Part shown: positions 9,958 through 22,333 of the stretch, in pieces | Layout: each line of letters begins with the position of its first letter | Position numbering within the stretch: the first letter of the stretch is position 1 | NCBI RefSeq assembly: GCF_000482785.1 | Contig: NZ_AXWS01000008.1 | Location: forward strand, 930,001-994,000 | DNA from: Derxia gummosa DSM 723 | Lineage (GTDB): Bacteria > Pseudomonadota > Gammaproteobacteria > Burkholderiales > Burkholderiaceae_E | Length of the DNA: 64,000 nucleotides | Direction: 5' to 3' | The notes under the pieces: model-generated | The model's input: the letters and a program-made list of their open reading frames with translations, nothing else | Database searches by the model: none | What the model was told of the DNA's origin: nothing | Program-made: the position numbers and the translations under genes

Positions 9958-10773
9958 TCAAACGGCGAGCCAAATGAAGCTCGCGATGCGCCCCGTGATG
10001 TGATCACGCCGATACGAATAGAAATATGACGGGTCGGCGACAGTGCAAGCACTGTCACAAAACACTTCACCAACGCCTGCCTCGCGCAGTGCGCGCCTTG
10101 CCAGGCGAGCCAGATTTCCGAGCCAGCGGCCGGCGGCATTCAGTTCGAATGCGTCGTCCTCGCCGGGCATCACATCCAGGAAACGGGTGCGCACCTCCGG
10201 CCCGATCTCGAATGCGGTCGCGCCGATATGCGGGCCAACCCAAGCCACCAGATCGAGTTCCGCGCCGCCGGCCTTGGCGCTGTCACCGGCTCGGCGATGA
10301 CCGTCCCGCATCGCGGAGACGGTTGCCTGCAGCACACCATCCGCGAGGCCGCGCCAGCCGGCATGCGCGGCACCGACCATGCGCCCGGCGCGATCCGCGA
10401 GCAGCACCGGCAGGCAGTCGGCGGTCATGATCGTGCAGGCGATACCCGGCTCGCGTGTCCAGGCGGCATCGGCGACAGGTGGTGTGAGCGGCAGATCAGG
10501 GCCGAGTTCGACGACCGCGGTGCCATGCACCTGCTCGAGCCAGACCGGTCGTGCGCCACCGAGCGGTCCGTCGACCACACGCCGACGATTGATGGCGACC
10601 GCCTCCGGCCGGTCGCCCACATGACTGCCCAGGTTGAGCCCGCCCTGGCCGCCCGAGGCCCCATACGGACCGACGCTCACGCCGCCTACACGCGTAGTGC
10701 AGCAGGCCTGCACCACGGGAGCTACCCGCCAGTCGGGACGGATCACGCGAGGACCGGAAGAGGGAAATGTCAT
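9958..10773 (-). CDS. pgeF: PgeF/YfiH-type multicopper-like protein (purine nucleoside phosphorylase family)
   Basis: Family first called laccase-domain or polyphenol oxidase. Members act on purine nucleosides, and E. coli YfiH is also linked to peptidoglycan editing. 271 residues. Zinc and active-site residues are visible: VWLEQVHGTAV, MTADCLPVLL and AAHAGWRGLADG, the standard His/Cys/His set. TTRVGGVSVGPYG is the conserved N-terminal loop. It is 21 bases downstream of rluD on the same strand and almost certainly cotranscribed with it. The rluD-pgeF arrangement is common in proteobacteria. Confidence 0.92.
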   Translation of the reverse strand: MTFPSSGPRVIRPDWRVAPVVQACCTTRVGGVSVGPYGASGGQGGLNLGSHVGDRPEAVAINRRRVVDGPLGGARPVWLEQVHGTAVVELGPDLPLTPPVADAAWTREPGIACTIMTADCLPVLLADRAGRMVGAAHAGWRGLADGVLQATVSAMRDGHRRAGDSAKAGGAELDLVAWVGPHIGATAFEIGPEVRTRFLDVMPGEDDAFELNAAGRWLGNLARLARRALREAGVGEVFCDSACTVADPSYFYSYRRDHITGRIASFIWLAV

Positions 10774-10794
10774 GAGTGAGGCAAGAGAAGCGGA

Positions 10795-11850
10795 TCAGTC
10801 CTGATCTGCCAGCGCCAGCCCATCAGCCAGTCCGAGCCGCTCGCACAAGGCGACGAAGTCGGGCGGCGGTTCGGCCGCGAAGGCAGGACGCTCGCCGCTG
10901 GCGGGATGATCAAAAGCCAGCCGCCAGGCATGCAGCGCCTGACGCGAGAGCAATTCACGATCCAGCCTGGTCCGGCGCAGGTTGCCGTACACCGGATCGC
11001 CCACGAGAGCGAAGCCGAGATGTGCCGCATGCACGCGGATCTGATGAGTGCGTCCGGTATCGAGCCGGCATTCGACGAGGCTGAGCGGCCCGCCGGCGGC
11101 ATCGAACTCGGCGGTCGCCAGCCTGCGCAGATGCGTGATCGCGGGCTTGCCGTGCGGCACGACCGCCATGCGGGTGCGCTCGCGCTGATCGCGGCCGATC
11201 GGCGCATCGACGGTTCGCGCGTCGGCCGGGCGCCCCCAGCACACGGCCAGGTAGCGTCGAGACACGCTGCGCGCCTGGAGCTGGCGCACGAGATCGGTCT
11301 GCGCCTCCAGCGTGCGCGCCACCACCATGAGTCCCGACGTGTCCTTGTCGAGCCGGTGCACGATGCCGGCGCGCGGCAGCGTGGCGAGTTCGGGATAGCG
11401 GTGCAGCAGACCGTTCAGCAGCGTGCCCGACCAGTTGCCGGCGGCCGGATGGACGACCAGCCCGGCCGGCTTGTCGATGACGATGACCTGCGCATCCTCA
11501 TGCACGACCGGAAAGTCGAGCGGCTCGGGCCGGTAGGCGAGCGACTCGGGATCGGGCGTCGGCACCAGGACGATGCGCTCGCCGCCGCGCAGCTTGGTGC
11601 GCGCCGTGGCCGGCCGGCCATCTAGAGAAAGGCGCCCCTCGTCGATCCAGCCCTGGATGCGGGCACGCGAATGCTGGCTGAAGAGTCGCGCGACGACGCG
11701 ATCGATGCGCTCGCCGACGGCGTCCGCAGGAACGTCGGCGGTCAGTTCGGCGACGGCATGCGGCCCCGAAGGCCAGGCCAGTTCGTCATCATGTTCGGCA
11801 TCGTCGCTGCCCGGGATTGCGGCGCTGGCCGTGCCGGAATTGCTCACCAT
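10795..11850 (-). CDS. rluD: 23S rRNA pseudouridine synthase RluD
   Basis: Makes pseudouridines 1911, 1915 and 1917 in 23S rRNA helix 69 (E. coli numbering). 351 residues. The N-terminal S4 domain is at about residues 42-100 (GERIDRVVARLFSQHSRARIQ), and the RluA-type catalytic domain contains HRLDKDTSGLMV with the catalytic aspartate. CRLDTGRTHQIRVH and LVGDPVYG are further RluA-family signatures. The open frame extends to 12258, but ATG 11850 is preceded by AGAGGA, and the extension would overlap divergent bamD. The acidic N-terminal ~35 residues are typical of betaproteobacterial RluD. Confidence 0.94.
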   Translation of the reverse strand: MVSNSGTASAAIPGSDDAEHDDELAWPSGPHAVAELTADVPADAVGERIDRVVARLFSQHSRARIQGWIDEGRLSLDGRPATARTKLRGGERIVLVPTPDPESLAYRPEPLDFPVVHEDAQVIVIDKPAGLVVHPAAGNWSGTLLNGLLHRYPELATLPRAGIVHRLDKDTSGLMVVARTLEAQTDLVRQLQARSVSRRYLAVCWGRPADARTVDAPIGRDQRERTRMAVVPHGKPAITHLRRLATAEFDAAGGPLSLVECRLDTGRTHQIRVHAAHLGFALVGDPVYGNLRRTRLDRELLSRQALHAWRLAFDHPASGERPAFAAEPPPDFVALCERLGLADGLALADQD

Positions 11851-11895
11851 CGGTCCTCTATACTCGACGCTTTTGTTTGAACGGGTAGTACTCGA

Positions 11896-12744
11896 ATGGC
11901 GGACCGGATCACTCGGAGCGGCGACAGCCGCGCTGGCAAGGCGCAGCGGGCAGGCTGGAGGCGCAACGCGGCTCGGGCAGCAATCATGGCTGCATTGGTC
12001 GCGGGGCTCGGTGCCTGCGGCAGCGCCCCCAAGAAGAACCCGACCGCCGAGGAATTGTATTCCGAGGCCAAGGAAGACCTCGACGGCGGCGCCTGGGACG
12101 CAGCCGGCAAGAAATACGACCAGATCCAGTCGCGCTTCCCCTTCGGCCGCATCGCCCAGCAGGCGATGATCGAGCAGGCCTATGCGCAGTGGAAGGCGGG
12201 CGACACGGCGCAGTCGCTGGCCACCATCGACCGCTTCCTGCGCCAGTACCCGAACCATCCCAACGTCGACTACCTGTACTACCTGCGCGGGCTGGTCAAC
12301 TTCAACGACGGCAGCGGCATCCTCGGCGCCATCTCACGCCAGGATCCGACCGAGCGCGACACCAAGGCACTGCACGACTCCTTCGACGCCTTCCGCGAAC
12401 TGGTCGAGCGCTATCCCGATTCGCGCTACGCCGACGACGCTCGCGGGCGCATGCGCTGGCTCGTCAACGCGATGGCCGCCTACGAGCTGCACGTCGCGCG
12501 CTACTACTACCGGCGCGGTGCCTACGTGGCAGCGCTCAGCCGCGCGCAGACGGCCATCACCGACTTCCAGACCACGCAGTCGAACGAAGAGGCGCTGTAC
12601 ATCATGTACGCCGCCTACGACCGCCTCGGCATGGACCGCCAGCGCGACGACACCCAGCGCGTCCTGGCGCAGAACTACCCCGACAGCCGCTTCATGAAGG
12701 AAGGCCTCGGCCAGCCCGACAAGAAGTGGTGGCAGTTCTGGTGA
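11896..12744 (+). CDS. bamD: Outer-membrane protein assembly factor BamD
   Basis: Essential lipoprotein of the Bam complex that inserts beta-barrels into the outer membrane. 282 residues. A basic N-terminus and hydrophobic segment (AAIMAALVAGLGAC) end in lipobox LGAC, with the acylated cysteine at residue 41. The mature part has TPR-like helices: PTAEELYSEAKEDL, then FPFGRIAQQAMIEQAYAQWK, and YYLRGLVNF. The start at 11896 lacks a strong ribosome binding site; an internal ATG at 11986 would shorten the signal peptide to the bare lipobox, so the longer form is kept. It is divergent from rluD, with only 45 bases between starts, so their promoters overlap. Confidence 0.93.
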   Translation: MADRITRSGDSRAGKAQRAGWRRNAARAAIMAALVAGLGACGSAPKKNPTAEELYSEAKEDLDGGAWDAAGKKYDQIQSRFPFGRIAQQAMIEQAYAQWKAGDTAQSLATIDRFLRQYPNHPNVDYLYYLRGLVNFNDGSGILGAISRQDPTERDTKALHDSFDAFRELVERYPDSRYADDARGRMRWLVNAMAAYELHVARYYYRRGAYVAALSRAQTAITDFQTTQSNEEALYIMYAAYDRLGMDRQRDDTQRVLAQNYPDSRFMKEGLGQPDKKWWQFW

Positions 12745-12763
12745 TGCCGGCGGGGCGACACGC

Positions 12764-14986
12764 TCAGTCCTGAGCGGCGTCCCTCGGCTGCGCCATGTCG
12801 CCGGTCGACGACAGGCATTCGCGCAGGAAGGCGATCGCCTCCTTCTCGACGCGGGTGCGGCCGAACGGCGGCAGGCTCTGCCAGATGCGACGACCGTAGG
12901 GCTTATCGACCAGCCGTGGGTCGCAGATCATCAGCACGCCGCGATCGGTCTCGCTGCGGATCAGCCGGCCGGCCCCCTGCTTGAGTGTGATGACCGCCTC
13001 GGGCAACTGCCATTGCGCGAAGGCATTGCCGCCATCGGCCGTGAGCTTGGCAAGCCGCGCCGCCAGCACCGGATCATCGGGCGGCGCGAACGGTAGCTTG
13101 TCGATGATGACGAGCGACAGCGCATCCCCGCGCACGTCGATGCCTTCCCAGAAGCTCTGGCTGCCGATCAGCAGCGCGCGCTCCGACTTGCGGAAGGTTT
13201 CGAGCAGCTCGCCTCGTGACAGATCACCCTGGCGCAGCAGCCGGATGCGTGCCGCCTCCAGACGGATGCGCAGCAGCTCGGCCGCCTTGTCCACCGCGCG
13301 CAGCGTCGTGCACAGCAAAAAGGCCCGACCGCCCGCCGCCTCGATCAACGGCCAGGCCGCCTCCACCACGCGCTCGATGAAAAGCGGGTGCTGGGGCTCG
13401 GGCATGCCGGCTGGCGCGTACAGCAAACCCTGGTTCGGATAGTCGAAAGGGCTCGGCCAGGATTCGGCGCGCGCATCATCCAGCCCCATGCGGCGCGTGA
13501 AATGGCTGAAGTCGCGCTTGACCGCCAGCGTCGCGCTCGTGAACACCCAGGCGCGCTGCGAACCCTCGCGCTCGCGCCGGAAGATGCGCGCGACCGACAG
13601 CGGCGAGCGATGCAGCTGGATGCTGGTCGAGAACACATCGATCCAGCAGACCCAGTTGCTGCGCTGGCCGTCGGCGTCTTCTTGATCGGGATCGGCCTGC
13701 GGTTCCGGCAGCGGGTTCTCGCCGCCTTCGAGCGGCAGCGCGGCTGTCGGCGGCTCGGTGGAAGCGCCCTCCTCCGGCTCTGGCTCCATCGGCAGACCGG
13801 CCTCGCGGCGCCACAACTTCAGGCGCATCGCCTGCTCGTGGGCACGACGGGCAAGCGCGGCCAGCTCCTCGCTGCGCACGCCCTGGTCGTCAAGCACGTC
13901 GCACAGGTCGCGCAGGCGCCGGCTCAGCTCGTCGAGCGCCGGCCAGAAGCCCGAGTCGAGCGCGACCTGGCTCGCCGCGAGCTTGAAGGCAGTGCGCGTC
14001 TGGCCGCCGGGACTCGGCAGGCTCAGGCGCAGGTCGCGCACCGCCTTTTCGAGCGGCGCGACCAGCTCGGGCCAGCGCGCCGCGTCGCGCGCGGCGGCCA
14101 GCCCTTCCACCACCGTGTCGCGGCACAGCTCAAGTAGCTGCGAACTGCCGAGCGTCTCGCCGAAGAACAGCGTGGCGGTGTCGGGCAGCTGGTGCGCCTC
14201 GTCGAAGATGATGGTGTTGGCCGCCGGCAGCAGCTCGTTGATGCCTTCGTCGCGCAGCATCAGGTCGGCGAAGAACAGGTGATGGTTCACGACGATCACG
14301 TCGGCCTGTTGGGCCTCGCGCCGCGCCTTCATCACGAAGCAGTCCTTGTAGTCGGCGCATTCGGTGCCGACGCAGTTGTCGCGCGTGGACGTCACCTGGG
14401 TCCACACCGGCGAACCCTCGGGCACCGAGGCCAGCTCGGCCTTGTCGCCGGTGAGCGTGGTGAGCATGAAGGCGCGGATGCGCCTCAGCTGGGCCGACTC
14501 CTCGCGCGACCCGAGCCGCCCCGATTCGAAGGCTCGTTTGGCGTGGTGATGGCAGAGGTAGTTGGCGCGTCCCTTGAGCAGCGCCACCGACACAGGAACG
14601 TTCAGCGCCTTGCGCACCGCCGGCAGATCGCGGTGGTAAAGCTGGTCCTGGAGCGTCTTGGTGCCGGTCGAGACGATCACCTTGCCGCCCCAGAGCAGCG
14701 CTGGCGCGAGATAGGCGTAGGTCTTGCCTGTGCCCGTACCGGCCTCGGCCACGATGGCCGATCGCTGGTCGATTGCCTCGGCGACCGCCTTCGCAAGCTC
14801 GATTTGCGCCGAGCGCGGCCGATAACCACCTGCGGCCTGCGCCACCGGCCCGTCGATGGCGAACAGGCGCTCGACATCGGCATCACGGGCACCGCTCGGC
14901 TTGACCGCAATGGCCGGCGAATCGGGCTGGCTGGATTCCTGTTCGGTGGGCAAGGATTGCTTCTTGGTCTCGCCGCGCAATATCAC
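12764..14986 (-). CDS. DinG/YoaA-family ATP-dependent DNA helicase
   Basis: Superfamily 2 XPD-like 5'-3' helicase involved in removing replication blocks or R-loops. 740 residues. Walker A is AEAGTGTGKT and the DEAH box is IIFDEAHQLPD. Between them lie cysteines that fit the iron-sulfur cluster (NYLCHHH, then CVGTECADYKDC). Helicase C motifs follow: FTSATLA, IGSQSFWEGIDVRGDAL and QGAGRLIRSETDRGV. Length and layout fit YoaA more than DinG. The start is uncertain: the frame opens with GTG at 14986 without a clear ribosome binding site, and TTG codons follow shortly. It is convergent with bamD (19 bases) and 91 bases downstream of the YdcH-type gene. Confidence 0.9.
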   Translation of the reverse strand: MILRGETKKQSLPTEQESSQPDSPAIAVKPSGARDADVERLFAIDGPVAQAAGGYRPRSAQIELAKAVAEAIDQRSAIVAEAGTGTGKTYAYLAPALLWGGKVIVSTGTKTLQDQLYHRDLPAVRKALNVPVSVALLKGRANYLCHHHAKRAFESGRLGSREESAQLRRIRAFMLTTLTGDKAELASVPEGSPVWTQVTSTRDNCVGTECADYKDCFVMKARREAQQADVIVVNHHLFFADLMLRDEGINELLPAANTIIFDEAHQLPDTATLFFGETLGSSQLLELCRDTVVEGLAAARDAARWPELVAPLEKAVRDLRLSLPSPGGQTRTAFKLAASQVALDSGFWPALDELSRRLRDLCDVLDDQGVRSEELAALARRAHEQAMRLKLWRREAGLPMEPEPEEGASTEPPTAALPLEGGENPLPEPQADPDQEDADGQRSNWVCWIDVFSTSIQLHRSPLSVARIFRREREGSQRAWVFTSATLAVKRDFSHFTRRMGLDDARAESWPSPFDYPNQGLLYAPAGMPEPQHPLFIERVVEAAWPLIEAAGGRAFLLCTTLRAVDKAAELLRIRLEAARIRLLRQGDLSRGELLETFRKSERALLIGSQSFWEGIDVRGDALSLVIIDKLPFAPPDDPVLAARLAKLTADGGNAFAQWQLPEAVITLKQGAGRLIRSETDRGVLMICDPRLVDKPYGRRIWQSLPPFGRTRVEKEAIAFLRECLSSTGDMAQPRDAAQD

Positions 14987-15077
14987 TCACGGGGGAGACG
15001 ATCGTTTGAAAACAAACCAGATCACGCTGCAATCAGCGTGAAGCGAAGTGCGCGAATTCACGCGCACCCGGTCGTCA

Positions 15078-15281
15078 CTATGCTGGAATGTCCGGCGTCA
15101 GCTGGATCTGCAACCAAGTGATCTGGTCCTTGATTTGCAGTTTTCTCTTCTTCAGGCGGCGGATTTGAAGTTCATCCTGGACCGGTGTTGCACAAAGTCG
15201 TGTGATCACATCATCGAGATCGCGGTGTTCGATTTGCAATTCGATGATTTGCTTCGCGATTGCATCCAGATCTTTAGCCAA
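15078..15281 (-). CDS. YdcH-family (DUF465) small coiled-coil protein
   Basis: 67 residues, nearly all one charged helix pair. LQIEHRDLDDVITRL and DELQIRRLKKRKLQIKDQI are the hallmark of the YdcH/DUF465 family, whose function is unknown. The start chosen is TTG at 15281: it has a near-perfect GGAGG six bases upstream and gives the usual family length. The ATG at 15338 would add 19 non-conserved residues and overlap the divergent phosphatase gene, whose ATG is at 15337. Transcription probably continues toward the helicase gene. Confidence 0.82.
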   Translation of the reverse strand: MAKDLDAIAKQIIELQIEHRDLDDVITRLCATPVQDELQIRRLKKRKLQIKDQITWLQIQLTPDIPA

Positions 15282-15336
15282 GACCGGCCTCCGGTTCGTT
15301 TTGCTTGACCGCCAGGCTGGAAACGAAGTTCCAAAC

Positions 15337-16209
15337 ATGGCGAATCCACATTTTCATTCCCAGCCTGCGCACATGACGGGCGAAGACGGCGTGATTCCCT
15401 TCATGAGCCGTGGCGCGATGCCAACGAAGTTGCCATCCCCCCTCGCCACGAAGCGCTTCCGGCTGTCTGCCTGCATTGGCCAGCATATCGGCGACCGCAA
15501 GGAGCAGCAGGATCGCGCCGGCGTTTTCACCAGCAAGCGTGCCACCGGTTGCGCCCTCGCCGTCGTCGCCGATGGCATGGGCGGCCGGACGGGCGGCGCG
15601 CTCGCGGCCGAGCAGGTGCTGACAACTTCCCGCGCCCTATTCGACGACTTCAATCCTCAGCACCAGTCGGTCACGGATTTGCTGTCCGAAATTATCCGTG
15701 AAGCGCACACAGTCATTCAACTCACCGCCGCCACCGCCGAAAAGGAGCCGCACAGCACATTCGCGGCAATGGTGATTCAGCCCGACGTGGCGAGCTGGGC
15801 GCATGTAGGCGATTCGCGGCTTTACTACTTCAAGGGCTCGCGGCTCGAATTCCGCACCACCGATCATTCCTATGTCGAGCATCTCGTGAAGCTCGGCAAG
15901 CTCGATCGCGAAGGCGCGGCGCGCCACAAGATGGGCCATGTGCTGACCAGCGCGCTCGGTACCGAAAAGCCACCCGTGGTCGATTTCGGCGAAACCCGCG
16001 ACATCGCGCCGGGTGACTCGTTCCTGCTGTGCACCGACGGACTCTGGCATTACTTCACCGACGATGAACTCGCCCGCATGGTGACGAGCGGTCCGGCGCG
16101 CGACGTGTCCGAGTCGCTGGTCGAGCATGCGCGCTACCGGGCGCGCGGCAAGGGCGACAATTGCACCTTCGCGCTGCTGAAGCTGCTCGAACCAGAATCT
16201 GGCAGTTGA
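15337..16209 (+). CDS. PP2C-family serine/threonine phosphatase
   Basis: Metal-dependent phosphoprotein phosphatase, about 290 residues. PP2C motifs in order: GQHIGDRKEQQDRAG (metal-binding Asp), VVADGMGGRTGG, STFAAMVI, WAHVGDSRLYYF, LTSALGT, FLLCTDGLWHYF and GDNCTFALLKL. The catalytic aspartates expected for two Mn/Mg ions are present. A ~45-residue leader precedes the domain, and ATGs at 15373, 15403 and 15418 are alternative starts. No kinase gene is adjacent in this window, so the substrate is unknown. Confidence 0.88.
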   Translation: MANPHFHSQPAHMTGEDGVIPFMSRGAMPTKLPSPLATKRFRLSACIGQHIGDRKEQQDRAGVFTSKRATGCALAVVADGMGGRTGGALAAEQVLTTSRALFDDFNPQHQSVTDLLSEIIREAHTVIQLTAATAEKEPHSTFAAMVIQPDVASWAHVGDSRLYYFKGSRLEFRTTDHSYVEHLVKLGKLDREGAARHKMGHVLTSALGTEKPPVVDFGETRDIAPGDSFLLCTDGLWHYFTDDELARMVTSGPARDVSESLVEHARYRARGKGDNCTFALLKLLEPESGS

Positions 16210-16216
16210 GCGCGCC

Positions 16217-16903
16217 TCACTGCGCGCCGTCGGCGGCCTCGCCATGACGTTCGGCCCGGCGACGTGCCATCTCTTCCTGTCTGGCCTTGGCCTCGGCCTG
16301 CTTCCTTTCCCAGGCGCGACGGGCGTCGGCTTCACGGCGCGCGGTTTCGGCGAGGGCACGTTCGCGGGTGGTGGCCTGGTCGGCGCGGCGGGCTTCGTCC
16401 CTCTCGGCATTGCGGGCGCGCTCGGGCGCGGCGGCATCGAAGCGTGCGCGCTCGGCCTCGGCAGCCGACTGGCGCCGCGCCTGTTCGGCTTCGTTGCGGG
16501 CGCGGTCGGCCGCGGCTTCGGCCTCGCGCGCGGCGGCGTCGGCCGCGTTGCGGTCGCGCGCTTCCTGGCGGCTTCGGTCGGCGGCCTCGCGCTCGGAGCG
16601 GGCGGCCGCGATCTCGACCTCGCGCAGATCGGCATAGGCGGCGCGCGAACGCAGGCGCACGTCATCGAGACAGTCCGACACGAAGAAGCGCCTGCGACAG
16701 GCCGATTCGGCGTCGTACACGGCCCAGGCCACGCTGCGCCGGGCCTGCTCGACGGCGGCGCGTGCGGCGGGAATGCGGCCCTCGTCGATGCTGCCGCCAG
16801 GCGGGAAATCGCGCGTCACGGCGCTCGCCGGCAGGCGGATCGGGTCGTCTTCCGATGCGGCACGCAAGGGGGAAATGACCGCGAAAAGTGCCAAAAACAG
16901 CAT
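16217..16903 (-). CDS. Exported Ala/Arg/Glu-rich coiled-coil protein, function unknown
   Basis: 228 residues. The N-terminus MLFLALFAVISPLRAASEDD is a likely Sec signal cut after RAA. Residues ~20-85 form a conserved-looking domain with four cysteine/charged landmarks (YDAESACRRRFFVSDCLDDVRLRSRAAYADLR). From about residue 90 to the end the protein is a long highly charged, alanine-rich helix, probably a coiled coil. I recall similar unnamed proteins in Burkholderiales but no function. It is convergent with the phosphatase gene (7 bases) and divergent from tex (48 bases). The open frame continues to 19468 across tex, but that is an antisense shadow. Confidence 0.72.
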   Translation of the reverse strand: MLFLALFAVISPLRAASEDDPIRLPASAVTRDFPPGGSIDEGRIPAARAAVEQARRSVAWAVYDAESACRRRFFVSDCLDDVRLRSRAAYADLREVEIAAARSEREAADRSRQEARDRNAADAAAREAEAAADRARNEAEQARRQSAAEAERARFDAAAPERARNAERDEARRADQATTRERALAETARREADARRAWERKQAEAKARQEEMARRRAERHGEAADGAQ

Positions 16904-16951
16904 GGCACAATGCGCGCCCTTCGCCGGGGGCCGGCGTGAACGGAGATTTGG

Positions 16952-19360
16952 ATGTCGCAGCAACAAGATCGCAGACCGGAACAGACCGAGGCGCGGATTA
17001 TCGCCCAGCTCGCCGTGGAGCTTGGCGCCCGACCCGAACAGGCCCGGGCGGCGATCGCCCTGCTCGACGAAGGCGCGACCGTCCCCTTCATCGCGCGCTA
17101 CCGCAAGGAAGTGACCGGCGGCCTTGACGACACCCAGCTGCGCCTGCTGGCCGAGCGCCTCGTCTATCTGCGCGAACTCGAAGACCGCCGCGCCGCCGTG
17201 CTCGCTAGCATCGCCGAGCAGGGCAAGCTGACACCTGAGCTTGAGGCAGCCATCAAGGCCGCCGACACCAAGCAGACGCTCGAAGACCTCTACCTGCCCT
17301 ACAAGCCCAAGCGCCGCACCCGCGCCCAGATCGCGCGCGAGAACGGCCTGGAGCCGCTCGCGCGCAAGCTGTTCGCCGATCCGTCGCTCGACCCGCAGGC
17401 CGAGGCCGCCGCCTTCGTGACCGAAGCCGTCGCCGACGCCAAGGCCGCGCTCGACGGCGCGCGCGACATCCTGTCGGAAGAGTTCGCCGAGAACGCCGAC
17501 GTGCTCGCCCGCCTGCGCGAAAAGCTGCGCACCGAAGGCGTCGTGCGCTCGACCGTGGTCGAGGCCAAGCGCGCCGAGGATGCGACCGCCGCCGACAAGT
17601 TCCGCGACTACTTCGACTATTCCGAGACCTGGCGCACCGTGCCCTCGCACCGCGCGCTGGCGATCTTCCGCGGGCGGCAGGCCGGCATCCTCGGCATCGC
17701 GCTCACGCTCGACGACGAGGCCGAGGCGCTGGTCGCGGCCAAGCAGCCACACCCGTGCGAATCGATCGTCGCGGCGGTGGTCGGCGTGAAGCGCCCGGCC
17801 ACGCCGCGCCCCGGCGACGTGTGGCTCGCGAGCGTCGTGCGCTGGAGCTGGCGCGTGAAGCTGCAACCCGGCCTCGAAACCGAGCTGCTCGGCGAGCTGC
17901 GCGAGAAGGCCGATGCGGAAGCGATCCGCGTGTTTGGCCAGAACCTGAAGGATCTGTTGCTCGCCGCGCCGGCCGGCATGCGCGCGACGCTCGGCCTCGA
18001 CCCCGGCCTGCGCACCGGCGTGAAGGTGGCCGTGGTGGACGCGACTGGCAAGCTGCTCGCGACCGACACCATCTATCCGCACGAGCCGCGCCGCGACTGG
18101 GACCGCTCGTTGCTGTCGCTCGGCGCGATTGCCAAGCGCTTCAACGTCGAGCTGATCGCGATCGGCAACGGCACGGCGTCGCGCGAGACCGTGAAGCTGG
18201 CCGACGAACTCATCAGCAAGATGCCCGAGCTGCGCATGACGCGCGTGGTCGTGAGCGAGGCCGGCGCGTCGGTGTATTCGGCGTCGGAAGTCGCGGCGAA
18301 GGAGTTTCCGGAGCTCGACGTGAGCCTGCGCGGCGCGGTGTCGATCGCGCGCCGGCTGCAAGACCCGCTCGCCGAGCTCGTGAAGATCGAGCCGAAGGCG
18401 ATCGGCGTCGGCCAGTACCAGCATGACGTCAACCAGCGCCAGCTCGGCGAGAAGCTCGACGCGGTGGTGGAGGACTGCGTGAACGCGGTCGGCGTGGATG
18501 TGAACACCGCGAGCGCGCCGCTGCTGGCCTATGTGTCGGGCCTCGACCAGGGCATCGCGCGCAACATCGTTGCCCACCGCGAGCAGCACGGGCCGTTCCG
18601 CACGCGCGAGGCGCTCAAGGCGGTCGCGCGGCTCGGCGACAAGGCTTTCGAGCAGGCGGCGGGCTTTCTGCGCATCAACGGCGGCGACGAGCCGCTCGAC
18701 GCCTCGGCGGTGCATCCGGAGGCTTATCCGGTGGTGCAGCGCATCCTTGAGCGCATCAGGAAGGGTATCCGCGACGTGATGGGCCAGGGCTCGTCGCTGT
18801 CGGGCGTGCGGCCCGACCAGTTCGTGGACGAGCGCTTCGGTCTGCCGACGGTGAAGGACATCTTCGCCGAGCTGGAAAAGCCCGGCCGCGATCCGCGCGG
18901 CTCGTTCAAGGTGGCCGAGTTCCGCGAGGGCGTCGAAGACCTCAAGGATCTGCAACCGGGCATGGTGCTGGAGGGCACGGTGACCAACGTGGCGGCCTTC
19001 GGCGCCTTCGTCGACATCGGCGTGCACCAGGACGGGCTGGTGCACATCTCGGCCATGTCGAGCAAGTTCATCAAGGACCCGCGCGAGGTCGTGAAGGCCG
19101 GCGACATCGTCCGCGTGAAGGTCATGGAGGTGGACATCCCGCGCAAGCGCATCGGGTTGAGCATGCGGCTCGATGACGAGGTGGGCGCGTCGGGCAAGGC
19201 GGCCGGCGGCGGGCGCGAGGAGCGCGGTTCGCGCGGCGGCCGCGATAGTGGCAACGGCGGACGGCGTGACGGCGGCGGTGGCGGCTATCGCGGCGGACGC
19301 GATGACGCCACGGCGGGTGGCGGCGCGATGGCCGCGGCCTTCGCCAAGCTCAAGCGCTGA
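16952..19360 (+). CDS. tex: Tex-family RNA-binding transcription accessory protein
   Basis: Highly conserved nucleic-acid-binding protein linked to transcription and toxin gene expression. 802 residues in the standard order: Tex N-terminal helical domain ([22 protein letters not shown]), YqgF-like fold ([17 protein letters not shown]), helix-hairpin-helix region ([19 protein letters not shown] and [24 protein letters not shown]), then an S1 domain ([27 protein letters not shown]). The C-terminal ~45 residues are Gly/Arg-rich (RGG-like), an RNA-binding tail common in this family. Confidence 0.95.
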   Translation: MSQQQDRRPEQTEARIIAQLAVELGARPEQARAAIALLDEGATVPFIARYRKEVTGGLDDTQLRLLAERLVYLRELEDRRAAVLASIAEQGKLTPELEAAIKAADTKQTLEDLYLPYKPKRRTRAQIARENGLEPLARKLFADPSLDPQAEAAAFVTEAVADAKAALDGARDILSEEFAENADVLARLREKLRTEGVVRSTVVEAKRAEDATAADKFRDYFDYSETWRTVPSHRALAIFRGRQAGILGIALTLDDEAEALVAAKQPHPCESIVAAVVGVKRPATPRPGDVWLASVVRWSWRVKLQPGLETELLGELREKADAEAIRVFGQNLKDLLLAAPAGMRATLGLDPGLRTGVKVAVVDATGKLLATDTIYPHEPRRDWDRSLLSLGAIAKRFNVELIAIGNGTASRETVKLADELISKMPELRMTRVVVSEAGASVYSASEVAAKEFPELDVSLRGAVSIARRLQDPLAELVKIEPKAIGVGQYQHDVNQRQLGEKLDAVVEDCVNAVGVDVNTASAPLLAYVSGLDQGIARNIVAHREQHGPFRTREALKAVARLGDKAFEQAAGFLRINGGDEPLDASAVHPEAYPVVQRILERIRKGIRDVMGQGSSLSGVRPDQFVDERFGLPTVKDIFAELEKPGRDPRGSFKVAEFREGVEDLKDLQPGMVLEGTVTNVAAFGAFVDIGVHQDGLVHISAMSSKFIKDPREVVKAGDIVRVKVMEVDIPRKRIGLSMRLDDEVGASGKAAGGGREERGSRGGRDSGNGGRRDGGGGGYRGGRDDATAGGGAMAAAFAKLKR

Positions 19361-21997
<2,637 letters not shown>

Positions 21998-22025
21998 CCG
22001 ACGCCCCCGAAATCCCACCGACAGC

Positions 22026-22051
22026 AAAGCCGGCCGAACGCCGGCTTTTTT
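22026..22051 (+). terminator. Intrinsic terminator of the deaminase gene
   Basis: AAAGCCGGC and GCCGGCTTT form a perfect 9-bp stem with loop CGAAC, followed by three further T residues. It cleanly separates the deaminase gene from the secretion operon that starts 280 bases later. The 22052-22333 stretch holds no recognisable gene and must carry the operon promoter; I could not place a convincing -35/-10 pair. Confidence 0.92.
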
Positions 22052-22333
22052 CATGCTGCGCAACGATAGGGTCGCCTGTCGGGATGAAACGCTCCGGCAC
22101 CGCCAGCAAATCCCGGCTATTCCGCCCAACGGGACAGGAAGCGCTCCCTAGCATCGGAGCCGCTTAGTAACAAGACGCTTACGCGCTGTTGCATCTGGCG
22201 CGTGACCAGACCCGGACCTCCCCGGGGTAACCGTGGCGACGCAGACCACGGCAGCGCGCCCGCATTCCTGCTCCCGTGCGCCCGCCCCTTTCCGACGATC
22301 GGCTGCACGGTGTTCCAACGCCGGAGGTTTTCC

